Shown: positions 40,826 to 47,648 of the stretch, in pieces | Numbering within the stretch: position 1 is the stretch's first letter | Layout: the number at the start of each line of letters is the position of its first letter | NCBI GenBank assembly: GCA_028278645.1 | Contig: JANQDZ010000088.1 | Coordinates: 1 to 47,648 of the forward strand | Reading direction: 5' to 3' | From: Longimicrobiales bacterium | GTDB lineage: Bacteria; Gemmatimonadota; Gemmatimonadetes; Longimicrobiales; Gaopeijiaceae | Length of the DNA: 47,648 bases | Notes under the pieces: model-generated | What the model was told of the DNA's origin: nothing | The model's input: the letters and a program-made list of their open reading frames with translations, nothing else | The model's database searches: none | Program-made: the position numbers and the translations under genes

Positions 40826-41715
40826 GGGCCTCCACCTCCCTCCGCGGGGGCATCCTCCTCACCACCCTCCAACAATTGCATGAGCTGCTCTACCGATGGA
40901 TCGGCCCGCACCACGAGGACGTGGGTGGCACTCCCGGTTTCCACCACCGGCTTGAGCCAATACTCGGAGGTATACTCCCCGAAGTCCTCATGGAGCTCCA
41001 GAACCTCTCCGATGGGGATACCCCTCGGGAACACTCCTCCCTGCCCCGTCGTGGTGATGAGCGTGCCGGCTTCTAGCGGTTCATAATAGGGGATCGCGCT
41101 CAAGAGGAGGCGGTCACCGCCGCGGAAATCGCCTCGTCGGGGTTCGACGAACCCGAACACCTCTCCATCCGCCGTCATTGCGCTGGCGCTGAAGTCGGGA
41201 TGGCTCCAGTCGATGCCGATGGCGGCGTCAGGCGTGACCTCCCTTATAACACCCACAAGACCGATTCCACCATTCCGCATCAGGACCGGGTCTCCCGACC
41301 GGATCCCGTCATTCGAGCCGACATCCAGGAGGAACATGCTCTCGGACCCGGTGGTCCGGGGCCGACTCAGATTGGCATGTATGAAAGTCCCAGGGGACCG
41401 GTCATCCAGATCCAGGTGTTCACGAAGCCGTCGGTTCTCCTCCACGAGGCTTGCTTGGGCCGCTACAACGGATGCCAGGGAGTCGAGTTGGGCCTGCAAT
41501 GTGAGGGCGTTTTCAGCCCGAAGGCGGGCTTGGGCGAGGGCCACCTGCGTGGCGACAAACGGGCGGAGAACCGACCGTCGCAGACCTTCGGCCACCTGAC
41601 TCTGGAGAGGGTCAGGCAAATAGAGCGCAACGGCGGCAAAAAAGAGGAAAACCAGGGCGACGGTGAGGTCCCGGCGCCCTCGACCCTCCTCGGGCGGATC
41701 GGTGTAGCTGGCCAT
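40822..41715 (-). CDS. mreC: Rod shape-determining protein MreC
   Basis: MreC is the periplasmic scaffold that activates PBP2. The 297-residue protein has one N-terminal transmembrane helix (about residues 18-36), a coiled coil (about residues 60-98, ALAQARLRAENALTLQAQLD) and the C-terminal double beta-barrel. The barrel includes DVGSNDGIRSGDPVLMRNGGIGLVGVI, SAMTADGEVFGFVEP, and LITTTGQGGVFPRGIPIGEV. The tail is acidic and glycine-rich. It lies between mreB and mreD on the same strand. Confidence 0.95.
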   Translation of the reverse strand: MASYTDPPEEGRGRRDLTVALVFLFFAAVALYLPDPLQSQVAEGLRRSVLRPFVATQVALAQARLRAENALTLQAQLDSLASVVAAQASLVEENRRLREHLDLDDRSPGTFIHANLSRPRTTGSESMFLLDVGSNDGIRSGDPVLMRNGGIGLVGVIREVTPDAAIGIDWSHPDFSASAMTADGEVFGFVEPRRGDFRGGDRLLLSAIPYYEPLEAGTLITTTGQGGVFPRGIPIGEVLELHEDFGEYTSEYWLKPVVETGSATHVLVVRADPSVEQLMQLLEGGEEDAPAEGGGGP

Positions 41716-41807
41716 CGTCTGAGTGTTTCAGCCTGGTCCGAGGCGAGGGGAACGAACAAGGGGACGGCTCGGGAGACACGGCGGAACGCCCTGCCCCCTT
41801 CGGTCTC

Positions 41808-42863
41808 CTAGGTGGTGAGCACGTTCCTGTACTTCTGGACGTCGTCCAGGATTCTCCCGGCCCCTCTGACGACACAGGTGAGGGGTTCATCATCCACATG
41901 AATGGGGAGATTCGTTTCATGTTGGAGGAGACGGTCCAGGCCACGGATCAGGGCCCCTCCACCCGTCATGACGATTCCACGGTCCACGATATCGGAAGCC
42001 AACTCGGGAGGAGTGATTTCCAACGATCGACGCACGGCTTCGACGATGGACTGGATCGGCTCCTGAATGCACTCCCGGACTTCCTGAGAATGGACGGAAA
42101 CGGTCTTCGGAATTCCGCTGACCAGGTCCCGCCCCTTCACCTCCATCTCCCGCTCTTCCCCGAAATCGAACGCCGACCCGATCTGGATCTTGATCGCCTC
42201 CGCCGTGGGCTCTCCAATGAGGAGGTTGTAGTTCTTCCTCAGGAAAGTCACGATGGCCGAATCGAGCTCGTCCCCACCAACTCTTATGGACGTGTTGGAA
42301 ACGATTCCAGAAAGGGCGATAACGGCGATTTCGGTCGTGCCCCCACCGATATCGATCACCATATTCCCGGTGGGGGTTTCCACCGGGAGCCCCACCCCGA
42401 TGGCGGCGGCCATGGGCTCAGCCACCATGTAGACCACCTTGGCGCCGGCGGCCATGGCAGAGGATCGAACGGCCCTCCGCTCCAGCTCCGTGATCCCGGA
42501 CGGGACGCCTACGACCACACGGGGTTTGATTCGAAAGATCCGCTTCGCCGTTACCTGCTTCAGGAAATGGCGGAGCATCATCTCGGTAATGTCGACGTCG
42601 GCGATCACCCCGTCTTTGAGGGGCCGAACGGCTTCGATTCCTTCCGGCGTGCGTCCCAACATTCTCTTGGCTTCCAGCCCAACACCAAGGATGCGCCGGG
42701 AGCCCTTTTCCACAGCCACGACGGAGGGCTCGTTCAGAACGATGCCCTCTCCCTTCACATAGACCAGAGTGTTCGCCGTGCCGAGATCGACAGCGATGTC
42801 GTTTACCGGAACCAGCCGGCCTGTGTTGAACCAGCGGGACAGGGTGGAGGTTTCGTTGGGCAA
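41808..42863 (-). CDS. mreB: Rod shape-determining protein MreB
   Basis: MreB is the actin-like filament that places the elongation machinery. The 351-residue protein carries the phosphate-1 motif DIAVDLGTANTLVYVKG, phosphate-2 VIDIGGGTTEIAVIAL, and the adenosine motif VMTGGGALIRGLDRLL. VVVGVPSGITELERRAV and MVAEPMAAAIG are also family motifs. The start is uncertain: the frame is open to 42965, but the first 34 residues look unlike MreB. I take the TTG at 42863, which gives a usual length; no strong ribosome-binding site marks any candidate. mreC starts 92 bases downstream. Confidence 0.93.
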   Translation of the reverse strand: MPNETSTLSRWFNTGRLVPVNDIAVDLGTANTLVYVKGEGIVLNEPSVVAVEKGSRRILGVGLEAKRMLGRTPEGIEAVRPLKDGVIADVDITEMMLRHFLKQVTAKRIFRIKPRVVVGVPSGITELERRAVRSSAMAAGAKVVYMVAEPMAAAIGVGLPVETPTGNMVIDIGGGTTEIAVIALSGIVSNTSIRVGGDELDSAIVTFLRKNYNLLIGEPTAEAIKIQIGSAFDFGEEREMEVKGRDLVSGIPKTVSVHSQEVRECIQEPIQSIVEAVRRSLEITPPELASDIVDRGIVMTGGGALIRGLDRLLQHETNLPIHVDDEPLTCVVRGAGRILDDVQKYRNVLTT

Positions 42864-42997
42864 GTCAGGACTTTGTGAGAGGAAAAAGGCTCCCAGCCGG
42901 ACTCCGAACCGGACCTGGAGCCCCTGGCAGACCACGTAAACGTATGATGTCCAGAAAACCCACAAAAGGCAAGAAAATCAGGGCGCAAACCCCGTTT

Positions 42998-43450
42998 TTA
43001 GCCCCTGCCCGTACTCCCGAACCCACCTTCGCCCCTTTCGGTCTCTGAAAGAGACTCCGTTTCGACTACTTCCGGGGCCACAAAACGGGCAAATACCAGC
43101 TGGGCGATCCTTTCTCCTCTGCGGATCGTCACAGCCTCCCCTCCTCCGTTCTGGAGGAGAACCTTCAACTCCCCCCGGTAGTCGGGATCGATGGTCCCAG
43201 GACTGTTGGGGAGGGTGATTCCATATCGGGCCGCCAATCCCGACCGGGGCCTGACTTGGCATTCCACCCCGGCAGGGAGCTCCATTACCAACCCGGTCGA
43301 GACCGCCCGGATCTCTCCCGGTTGGAGCTCGAGGTCGGCTTCCGCCGAGCGGACGTCATAGCCGGCGGACTGGGGCGTGGCCCGGCTGGGAAGGGGAAGG
43401 TCCGGGTTCCCCGGTAGCCGGAGAAACCGGACCTCTGAGGGGTCAGACAT
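42998..43450 (-). CDS. dut: dUTP diphosphatase
   Basis: Dut hydrolyses dUTP to dUMP, keeping uracil out of DNA and feeding dTMP synthesis. The 150-residue trimeric enzyme has all five motifs: SAGYDVRSAE, RPRSGLAARYG, GTIDPDYRGELKVLLQN, RGERIAQLVF and the C-terminal phosphate-binding arm ERGEGGFGSTGRG. The ATG at 43450 has a strong GGAGGGG-type ribosome-binding site upstream. It lies between ald and mreB on the same strand. Confidence 0.96.
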   Translation of the reverse strand: MSDPSEVRFLRLPGNPDLPLPSRATPQSAGYDVRSAEADLELQPGEIRAVSTGLVMELPAGVECQVRPRSGLAARYGITLPNSPGTIDPDYRGELKVLLQNGGGEAVTIRRGERIAQLVFARFVAPEVVETESLSETERGEGGFGSTGRG

Positions 43451-43485
43451 ACCACCCCCTTCCCCTCCCTCTCACCTTACCTCTC

Positions 43486-44601
43486 CTATTCGAGATGAGG
43501 TGCGAGGTCTTCCCACTTCATCCTGAAGGCCTCGGCCACGGCCGGGTAGACGATCTTGCCGTCCACGATGTTCACACCGAGAGCGAGGGCGTCGTCATCC
43601 AGGCAGGCCTGCTTCCAGCCTTTGTTGGCAAGCTGGATGGCATAAGGCAGCGTGGCGTTGGTGAGGGCCAGGGTGCTGGTCCTCGGCACAGCGCCGGGCA
43701 TGTTGGCAACGCCGTAATGGATCACGCCGTCCACCGTGTAGATCGGGTTCTCGTGTGTCGTGGGCTTGGTGGTCTCGACGCAGCCACCCTGGTCTACTGA
43801 CACGTCGACGATGACCGACCCGGGCTGCATGAGTTTGAGGTCTTTCTTCGTGACCAGGTACGGAGCCTTGGCACCCGGGAGCAGCACGCCACCGATGAGG
43901 AGATCGGTGAGAGGCAGCCGGTCCAGGATGTTCTGGCGGTTGGAGTAGATGACGTCACAGTTGGCCGGCATGAAGTCGGACAGGTCACGCAGCCGGTGCA
44001 GATTGGTGTCCATGATGGTCACATGGGCACCGAGACCGCAGGCCATCTTGGCCGCGTGGGTTCCGACGATCCCGCCGCCCAGCACCAAGACCTCTGCCGG
44101 GGGGACCCCAGGTACGCCACCCAGGAGCACGCCGCGCCCGCCGAAATACTTCTCCAGGTACTTGGCGCCCTCTTGTGTCGCCATCCGGCCAGCGACCTCA
44201 CTCATGGGCGTGAGAAGCGGAAGCTCACCAGTTGGCAGCTCCACCGTCTCGTAAGCGATGCTCACCGACTTGGTCTTCTTCAGGGCCACCGTCAGGGCCC
44301 GGTCGGCGGCATAGTGGAAGTAGGTGAAGAGGACCTGACCCTCGCGGATCTTCGGCCACTCGGGCTTGATGGGCTCCTTGACCTTCATGATCATCTCGGC
44401 CTTCGCCCACACCTTGTCGGCGTTCGGCAGGATCTTGGCGCCCACAGCCTTGTACAGGGCGTCCGGGAAGCCACTGCCGATGCCGGCACCCTTCTCGATG
44501 AATACCTCATGGCCCTCGCCAATCAGGGCTTCGGCACCAGCGGGAACCAGAGCGATTCGGTTCTCGTTGGTCTTGATTTCCTTCGGCACGCCGATACGCA
44601 T
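43486..44601 (-). CDS. ald: Alanine dehydrogenase
   Basis: Ald oxidatively deaminates L-alanine to pyruvate with NAD. The 371-residue protein begins MRIGVPKEIKTNENRIALVPAGAEALI, the shared Ald/PntA start, and shows the conserved lysine in IMKVKEP and the histidine in LFTYFHYAADR. The Rossmann loop is VLGGGIVGTHAAKMACGLGAHV, and DQGGCVETTKPTTH and NMPGAVPRTST follow. It is full length. The ATG at 44601 is chosen over 44661 because the extra residues are not conserved. The gene can supply pyruvate and ammonia from peptide-derived alanine. Confidence 0.95.
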   Translation of the reverse strand: MRIGVPKEIKTNENRIALVPAGAEALIGEGHEVFIEKGAGIGSGFPDALYKAVGAKILPNADKVWAKAEMIMKVKEPIKPEWPKIREGQVLFTYFHYAADRALTVALKKTKSVSIAYETVELPTGELPLLTPMSEVAGRMATQEGAKYLEKYFGGRGVLLGGVPGVPPAEVLVLGGGIVGTHAAKMACGLGAHVTIMDTNLHRLRDLSDFMPANCDVIYSNRQNILDRLPLTDLLIGGVLLPGAKAPYLVTKKDLKLMQPGSVIVDVSVDQGGCVETTKPTTHENPIYTVDGVIHYGVANMPGAVPRTSTLALTNATLPYAIQLANKGWKQACLDDDALALGVNIVDGKIVYPAVAEAFRMKWEDLAPHLE

Positions 44602-44679
44602 ATGTCTCAAATCTCGTCTAAGGTTGATCTCTTCACGGTCCTGTCGGACCTCCCCTGCCACTACAAAAACTGGACCATC

Positions 44680-45930
44680 TTAGGTGAGTTCAGGCTCCGG
44701 CGGTAGGTCACCCGCGGGACCAAGCCTGAGAAGGAATTGCCGGTCGGAGGAAAAGAACTCCGCAGCGATGTCGGATACCTGTTTTTCCGTTACGGCATCG
44801 ATCTTCCCGAGCAGTTCGTCGAGGGTGGCAAACGGCTCACCGTGGAGGGAAAAAGCAGCCAACCGATAGAGGCGGGCACCGGTAGATTCCAGGGAGAGCA
44901 TGATTTGCCCCTTCACCTGCTGTTTGATCTGCTCCAACTCTTCCGAAGCCATCCCATTCTGGGCCACATAGTCCAACTCCTCCCGCACCACCGCTACAGC
45001 TTTTTCGGCGGTCGACGGCCGAGTGCCGACGTACACACCGGAGATTCCCGCCTTGGAGTAGTAGGACTGGAACGTGAACACGGAATACGCCAAACCTAGC
45101 TCCTCCCTGACCCGCTGAAACAAGCGCGAGCTCATTCCTCCGCCCAAAGCTGAGGAAAGGAGGGCCAGGGGGAACCGACGGGGATCCGAGTGCCCCGGGA
45201 TAGCTCGGCCAAACACGAGGTGGGTTTGTGAGGTTGGCTTGGCCTCCAATTCCTCGCCAGCCACTCCCGCCGGGATATCCGGCAGGGAGGGGACCGGCTC
45301 TCCCGCTGGACAGCCGCCGAACAATCTCTCTACCTGATCCACCACCTCCGCGTGCTGGACCTGGCCAGCCGCGGCCAACACAAGGTTCTGACCGGTGTAC
45401 CTCGTTCGGTGGAGATCCCGCAACACATCCCCTGGAATACTGGACACCGTTTCCCTGGTCCCCAGGATGTTGTTCCCGTAGGGGTGCGTTCCCCAGAGTC
45501 GGGATCCGTGGAGGTCGAACACCAGATCGTCGGGTGTATCCAGGACGGTGGCGATCTCCTCCAGCACGACCTCCCGCTCCAACTCCAGGTCTTCGTCCCG
45601 GAGGAGGGGCGAGAGGACCAGGTCGGCCAGGACGTCCAGGGCGAGGGGAAGGTGTTCGTCCAACACCCTGGCTTGGAAACTCGTGTGTTCCCGGGAGGTG
45701 AACGCGTCCAGGGACCCCCCCAAGCTCTCCAAGGCCAGGGCGATTTGCCGGGCCGTCCGGTTCTCTGTCCCTTTGAACACCAGGTGTTCCAGCAAGTGGC
45801 TGGCCCCCATGAGGTCCACCGGTTCATGGGCCGATCCCTGTCGTACCCAGACCCCGATGGCAGCAGAGCGGACCCCAGGGATCCGCTCCGTTAATACCTG
45901 CACCCCGTTTGGCAAACGGGTCTGGTTCAT
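44680..45930 (-). CDS. M16 family metallopeptidase (pitrilysin/processing peptidase-like)
   Basis: This 416-residue protein is an M16B-type zinc peptidase with the inverted motif HLLEH (H45 to H49) in MGASHLLEHLVFKGTENR. A downstream glutamate in ELEREVVLEEIATVLDTPDD completes the zinc site. The R-loop/Y segment of the C-terminal half (GGGMSSRLFQRVREELGLAYSVFTFQSYYSKAG) is complete, as in the mitochondrial-processing-peptidase group. There is no signal peptide. It follows pnp by 31 bases on the same strand, the pnp-M16 order seen in many bacteria. Confidence 0.93.
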   Translation of the reverse strand: MNQTRLPNGVQVLTERIPGVRSAAIGVWVRQGSAHEPVDLMGASHLLEHLVFKGTENRTARQIALALESLGGSLDAFTSREHTSFQARVLDEHLPLALDVLADLVLSPLLRDEDLELEREVVLEEIATVLDTPDDLVFDLHGSRLWGTHPYGNNILGTRETVSSIPGDVLRDLHRTRYTGQNLVLAAAGQVQHAEVVDQVERLFGGCPAGEPVPSLPDIPAGVAGEELEAKPTSQTHLVFGRAIPGHSDPRRFPLALLSSALGGGMSSRLFQRVREELGLAYSVFTFQSYYSKAGISGVYVGTRPSTAEKAVAVVREELDYVAQNGMASEELEQIKQQVKGQIMLSLESTGARLYRLAAFSLHGEPFATLDELLGKIDAVTEKQVSDIAAEFFSSDRQFLLRLGPAGDLPPEPELT

Positions 45931-45961
45931 CTCCCCGGTGAGGGAAGTGACCCTGGCGCTA

Positions 45962-47648
45962 CTAGCCAGATGCGCCTCCTTCGCCTTCCTCGGCCAGCGC
46001 GGCCTTCCTCGATAGCTTCAGGCGCCCTCGCTCGTCGATGGCAAGGAGCTTGACTCGGGTGATGTCGCCCTTCTTCAAGACGTCCTCGGTCTTCTCGGTT
46101 CGGGCGTCTTGGAGCTCGGAGATGTGGCAAAGGCCTTCGGTACCCGGCATGATTTCGATGAAAGCGCCGAACGTGGTGGTGTTCTTCACCGGGCCTTCGT
46201 AGATGCGGCCGACTTCGGGCTCCTGGACGATGGCCTCGATCATCTCGCGGGCCCGGTCCCCGGCTTCGCCAGAGACGGCGGCGATCTTCACCAAGCCTGT
46301 GTCGTCCACATCGATGGTGGCTCCGGACTCTTCCTGGATGGCCCGGATGGTTTTGCCCTTGGGCCCGATGATGTCACCGATCTTCTCGGGATTGATTTGG
46401 ATGGAGACGATCCGGGGAGCGTACTCCGAAAGATCATCCATGGGCCTGGCCAGGGTTTGGTCCATGATATCCAGGATGTGCATCCGGCCCTTGTTCGCCC
46501 GCTCCAAAGCCTCCTTCAGAATTTCATGGGTCAGGCCCTGGATCTTGATGTCCATCTGGATCGCCGTAACGCCTTTTCGGGTCCCGGCGACCTTGAAGTC
46601 CATGTCCCCGAGGGCGTCTTCAAGGCCGAGGATATCGGTGAGCACCGCCACCCGCTCCCCTTCCTTGATGAGGCCCATGGCAACTCCGGCGCAGGCTGCC
46701 CTCGTGGGGACTCCAGCGGCCATCAGGGAGAGGGACGCACCGCAAACCGACGCCATGGACGAGGATCCGTTGGATTCCAGCACGTCGGAGACCAGCCGGA
46801 TTGTGTACGGGAAGTCGTCATAAGCCGGAAGGAGGGGCTGGATAGCCTTCTCTGCCAGGGCGCCATGCCCCTGCTCCCGCCGGTTCGTTCCCCGATAGGG
46901 CTTTGCCTCTCCGGTGGCGAACGGCGGGAAGTTGTAATGGAGCATGAACGACTTGGTGATCTCCTCGGTGGAATCGATGGAATCGATCCGCTGTTCGTCC
47001 CTGGCCGTACCAAGAGTGGTCACCGCCAGCGCCTGGGTTTGGCCCCGCGTGAAGAGGGCCGAGCCGTGAGTCCGGGGGAGGATCCCAACCTCACAGGTGA
47101 TGGGGCGGACCTCCTCGACCTTCCGGCCATCCGCCCGCTCGCCCAAGTTGAGAATCCGCTCGCGCATCGTGTTTTTCTCGATGCTCCTCAGGATCTCTTT
47201 GATGTCACCCTGTCTCTCCTCGTACTCCTCGCTCTCCTCCACGAGGCGGGCGAAGACGTCTTCCTTCACCGCGGCGATGGCCTGGTTCCGCTCCTGCTTC
47301 TCGGTCAGCTGGAGGGCCTCCTCAACTCGGCTTTTGGCCAGGCCTTCGACCTTTGCTTTCAGCTCTTCGTCAGGGAGGATGGGCGTCCACTCCATCTCCG
47401 GCACCCGCTCGTCCCCCAGAAAGGCCTTCTGGATCTCGATGAGCTCTTGAATGCCTTTGTGGGCGATGTCCAAACCCTCGATGAGCTCCTCCTCCGGGAC
47501 CTCAACCGCGCCGCCCTCGACCATGAGAAGGGCGTCCTCGGTTCCCGCCACCACGATGTCGACGTCGGAGTATTCCAACTGCTGGAAAGTGGGATTCAGA
47601 ACCCAGTTCCCCTGAATCCGCCCGATCCGGACGCCGGCCAGGAGGGTG
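45962..47648 (-). CDS. pnp: Polyribonucleotide nucleotidyltransferase (partial)
   Basis: PNPase degrades RNA by phosphorolysis. The N-terminus lies beyond the right edge of the window; about 561 residues are visible. The frame continues upstream of 47578 to the window end as TLLAGVRIGRIQGNWVLNPTF, matching the end of the first RNase PH domain. Then come the linker helices, the second RNase PH domain (FTRGQTQALAVTTLG, YRGTNRREQGHGALAEKA, SNGSSSMASVCGASLSLM, GDMDFKVAGTRKGVTAIQMDIK), the KH domain (IGDIIGPKGKTIRAIQEESG) and the S1 domain (GRIYEGPVKNTTTFGAFIEIMPG). The M16 gene follows 31 bases downstream. Confidence 0.97.
   Translation of the reverse strand, partial: TLLAGVRIGRIQGNWVLNPTFQQLEYSDVDIVVAGTEDALLMVEGGAVEVPEEELIEGLDIAHKGIQELIEIQKAFLGDERVPEMEWTPILPDEELKAKVEGLAKSRVEEALQLTEKQERNQAIAAVKEDVFARLVEESEEYEERQGDIKEILRSIEKNTMRERILNLGERADGRKVEEVRPITCEVGILPRTHGSALFTRGQTQALAVTTLGTARDEQRIDSIDSTEEITKSFMLHYNFPPFATGEAKPYRGTNRREQGHGALAEKAIQPLLPAYDDFPYTIRLVSDVLESNGSSSMASVCGASLSLMAAGVPTRAACAGVAMGLIKEGERVAVLTDILGLEDALGDMDFKVAGTRKGVTAIQMDIKIQGLTHEILKEALERANKGRMHILDIMDQTLARPMDDLSEYAPRIVSIQINPEKIGDIIGPKGKTIRAIQEESGATIDVDDTGLVKIAAVSGEAGDRAREMIEAIVQEPEVGRIYEGPVKNTTTFGAFIEIMPGTEGLCHISELQDARTEKTEDVLKKGDITRVKLLAIDERGRLKLSRKAALAEEGEGGASG

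Noticed and set aside
42864-42965. N-terminal extension of MreB to the ATG at 42965
   Set aside because: The 34 extra residues are unlike MreB N-termini and have no ribosome-binding site, so the shorter start is preferred.
1-47648. CRISPR arrays, insertion sequences, phage genes, rRNA genes
   Set aside because: No regularly spaced repeats, transposase or phage-like reading frames, or rRNA signatures were seen on either strand.

Overview
The window is a high-GC bacterial chromosome segment. It carries about 43 protein genes, most on the minus strand, and is cut by the window at both ends (purH at the left, pnp at the right). Several features point to the Gemmatimonadota or a relative in the FCB group. 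These are the high GC, a Big_5 lipoprotein with a GGPRD motif after the lipobox, a secreted 6-bladed beta-propeller protein, many exported metallopeptidases, and a cell-shape cluster next to accD and folC. This placement is an inference from gene content; no rRNA gene is present to settle it.

Layout. From 1 to 16.7 kb (minus strand) lie purine synthesis (purH end, purN), an MBL-fold hydrolase, nadA, an A-type Fe-S carrier, gmhB, selA, a Big_5 lipoprotein, valS, a TonB-like membrane protein, a class I aminotransferase, an FAH-family enzyme, a small membrane protein, a helicase with a JAMM domain fused to a DinG core, and rsmI. From 16.8 to 21 kb lie trxA (minus), methylmalonyl-CoA epimerase (plus), a lipoprotein and clpB. 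From 21 to 27.2 kb is an envelope-peptidase neighbourhood: M48 lipoprotein, a small lipoprotein coupled to RidA, GlsB, M55 lipoprotein, M28 peptidase and an exported DUF4440-like protein.

From 27.2 to 30.5 kb is an accessory island. Two nearly identical 34-bp direct repeats flank a three-gene minus-strand unit: a secreted 6-bladed beta-propeller, a tiny exported protein with eight cysteines, and a membrane-anchored DsbA-like thiol oxidoreductase. The last two reading frames each carry one in-frame stop codon (TAG and TGA). This is the most unusual part of the window.

From 30.5 kb to the end lies a dense minus-strand block read from high to low coordinates: pnp, M16 peptidase, ald, dut, mreB-mreC-mreD-mrdA-rodA, accD, folC, hisS, a small membrane protein, proS and lysA. 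Many junctions overlap by 4 to 14 bases, which suggests translational coupling. Together these genes serve RNA turnover, cell-wall elongation, fatty acid and folate precursors, aminoacylation and meso-diaminopimelate decarboxylation.

selA shows that the lineage probably makes selenocysteine, which makes the in-frame TGA of the DsbA-like gene worth testing. A nonsense mutation is still the simpler reading.
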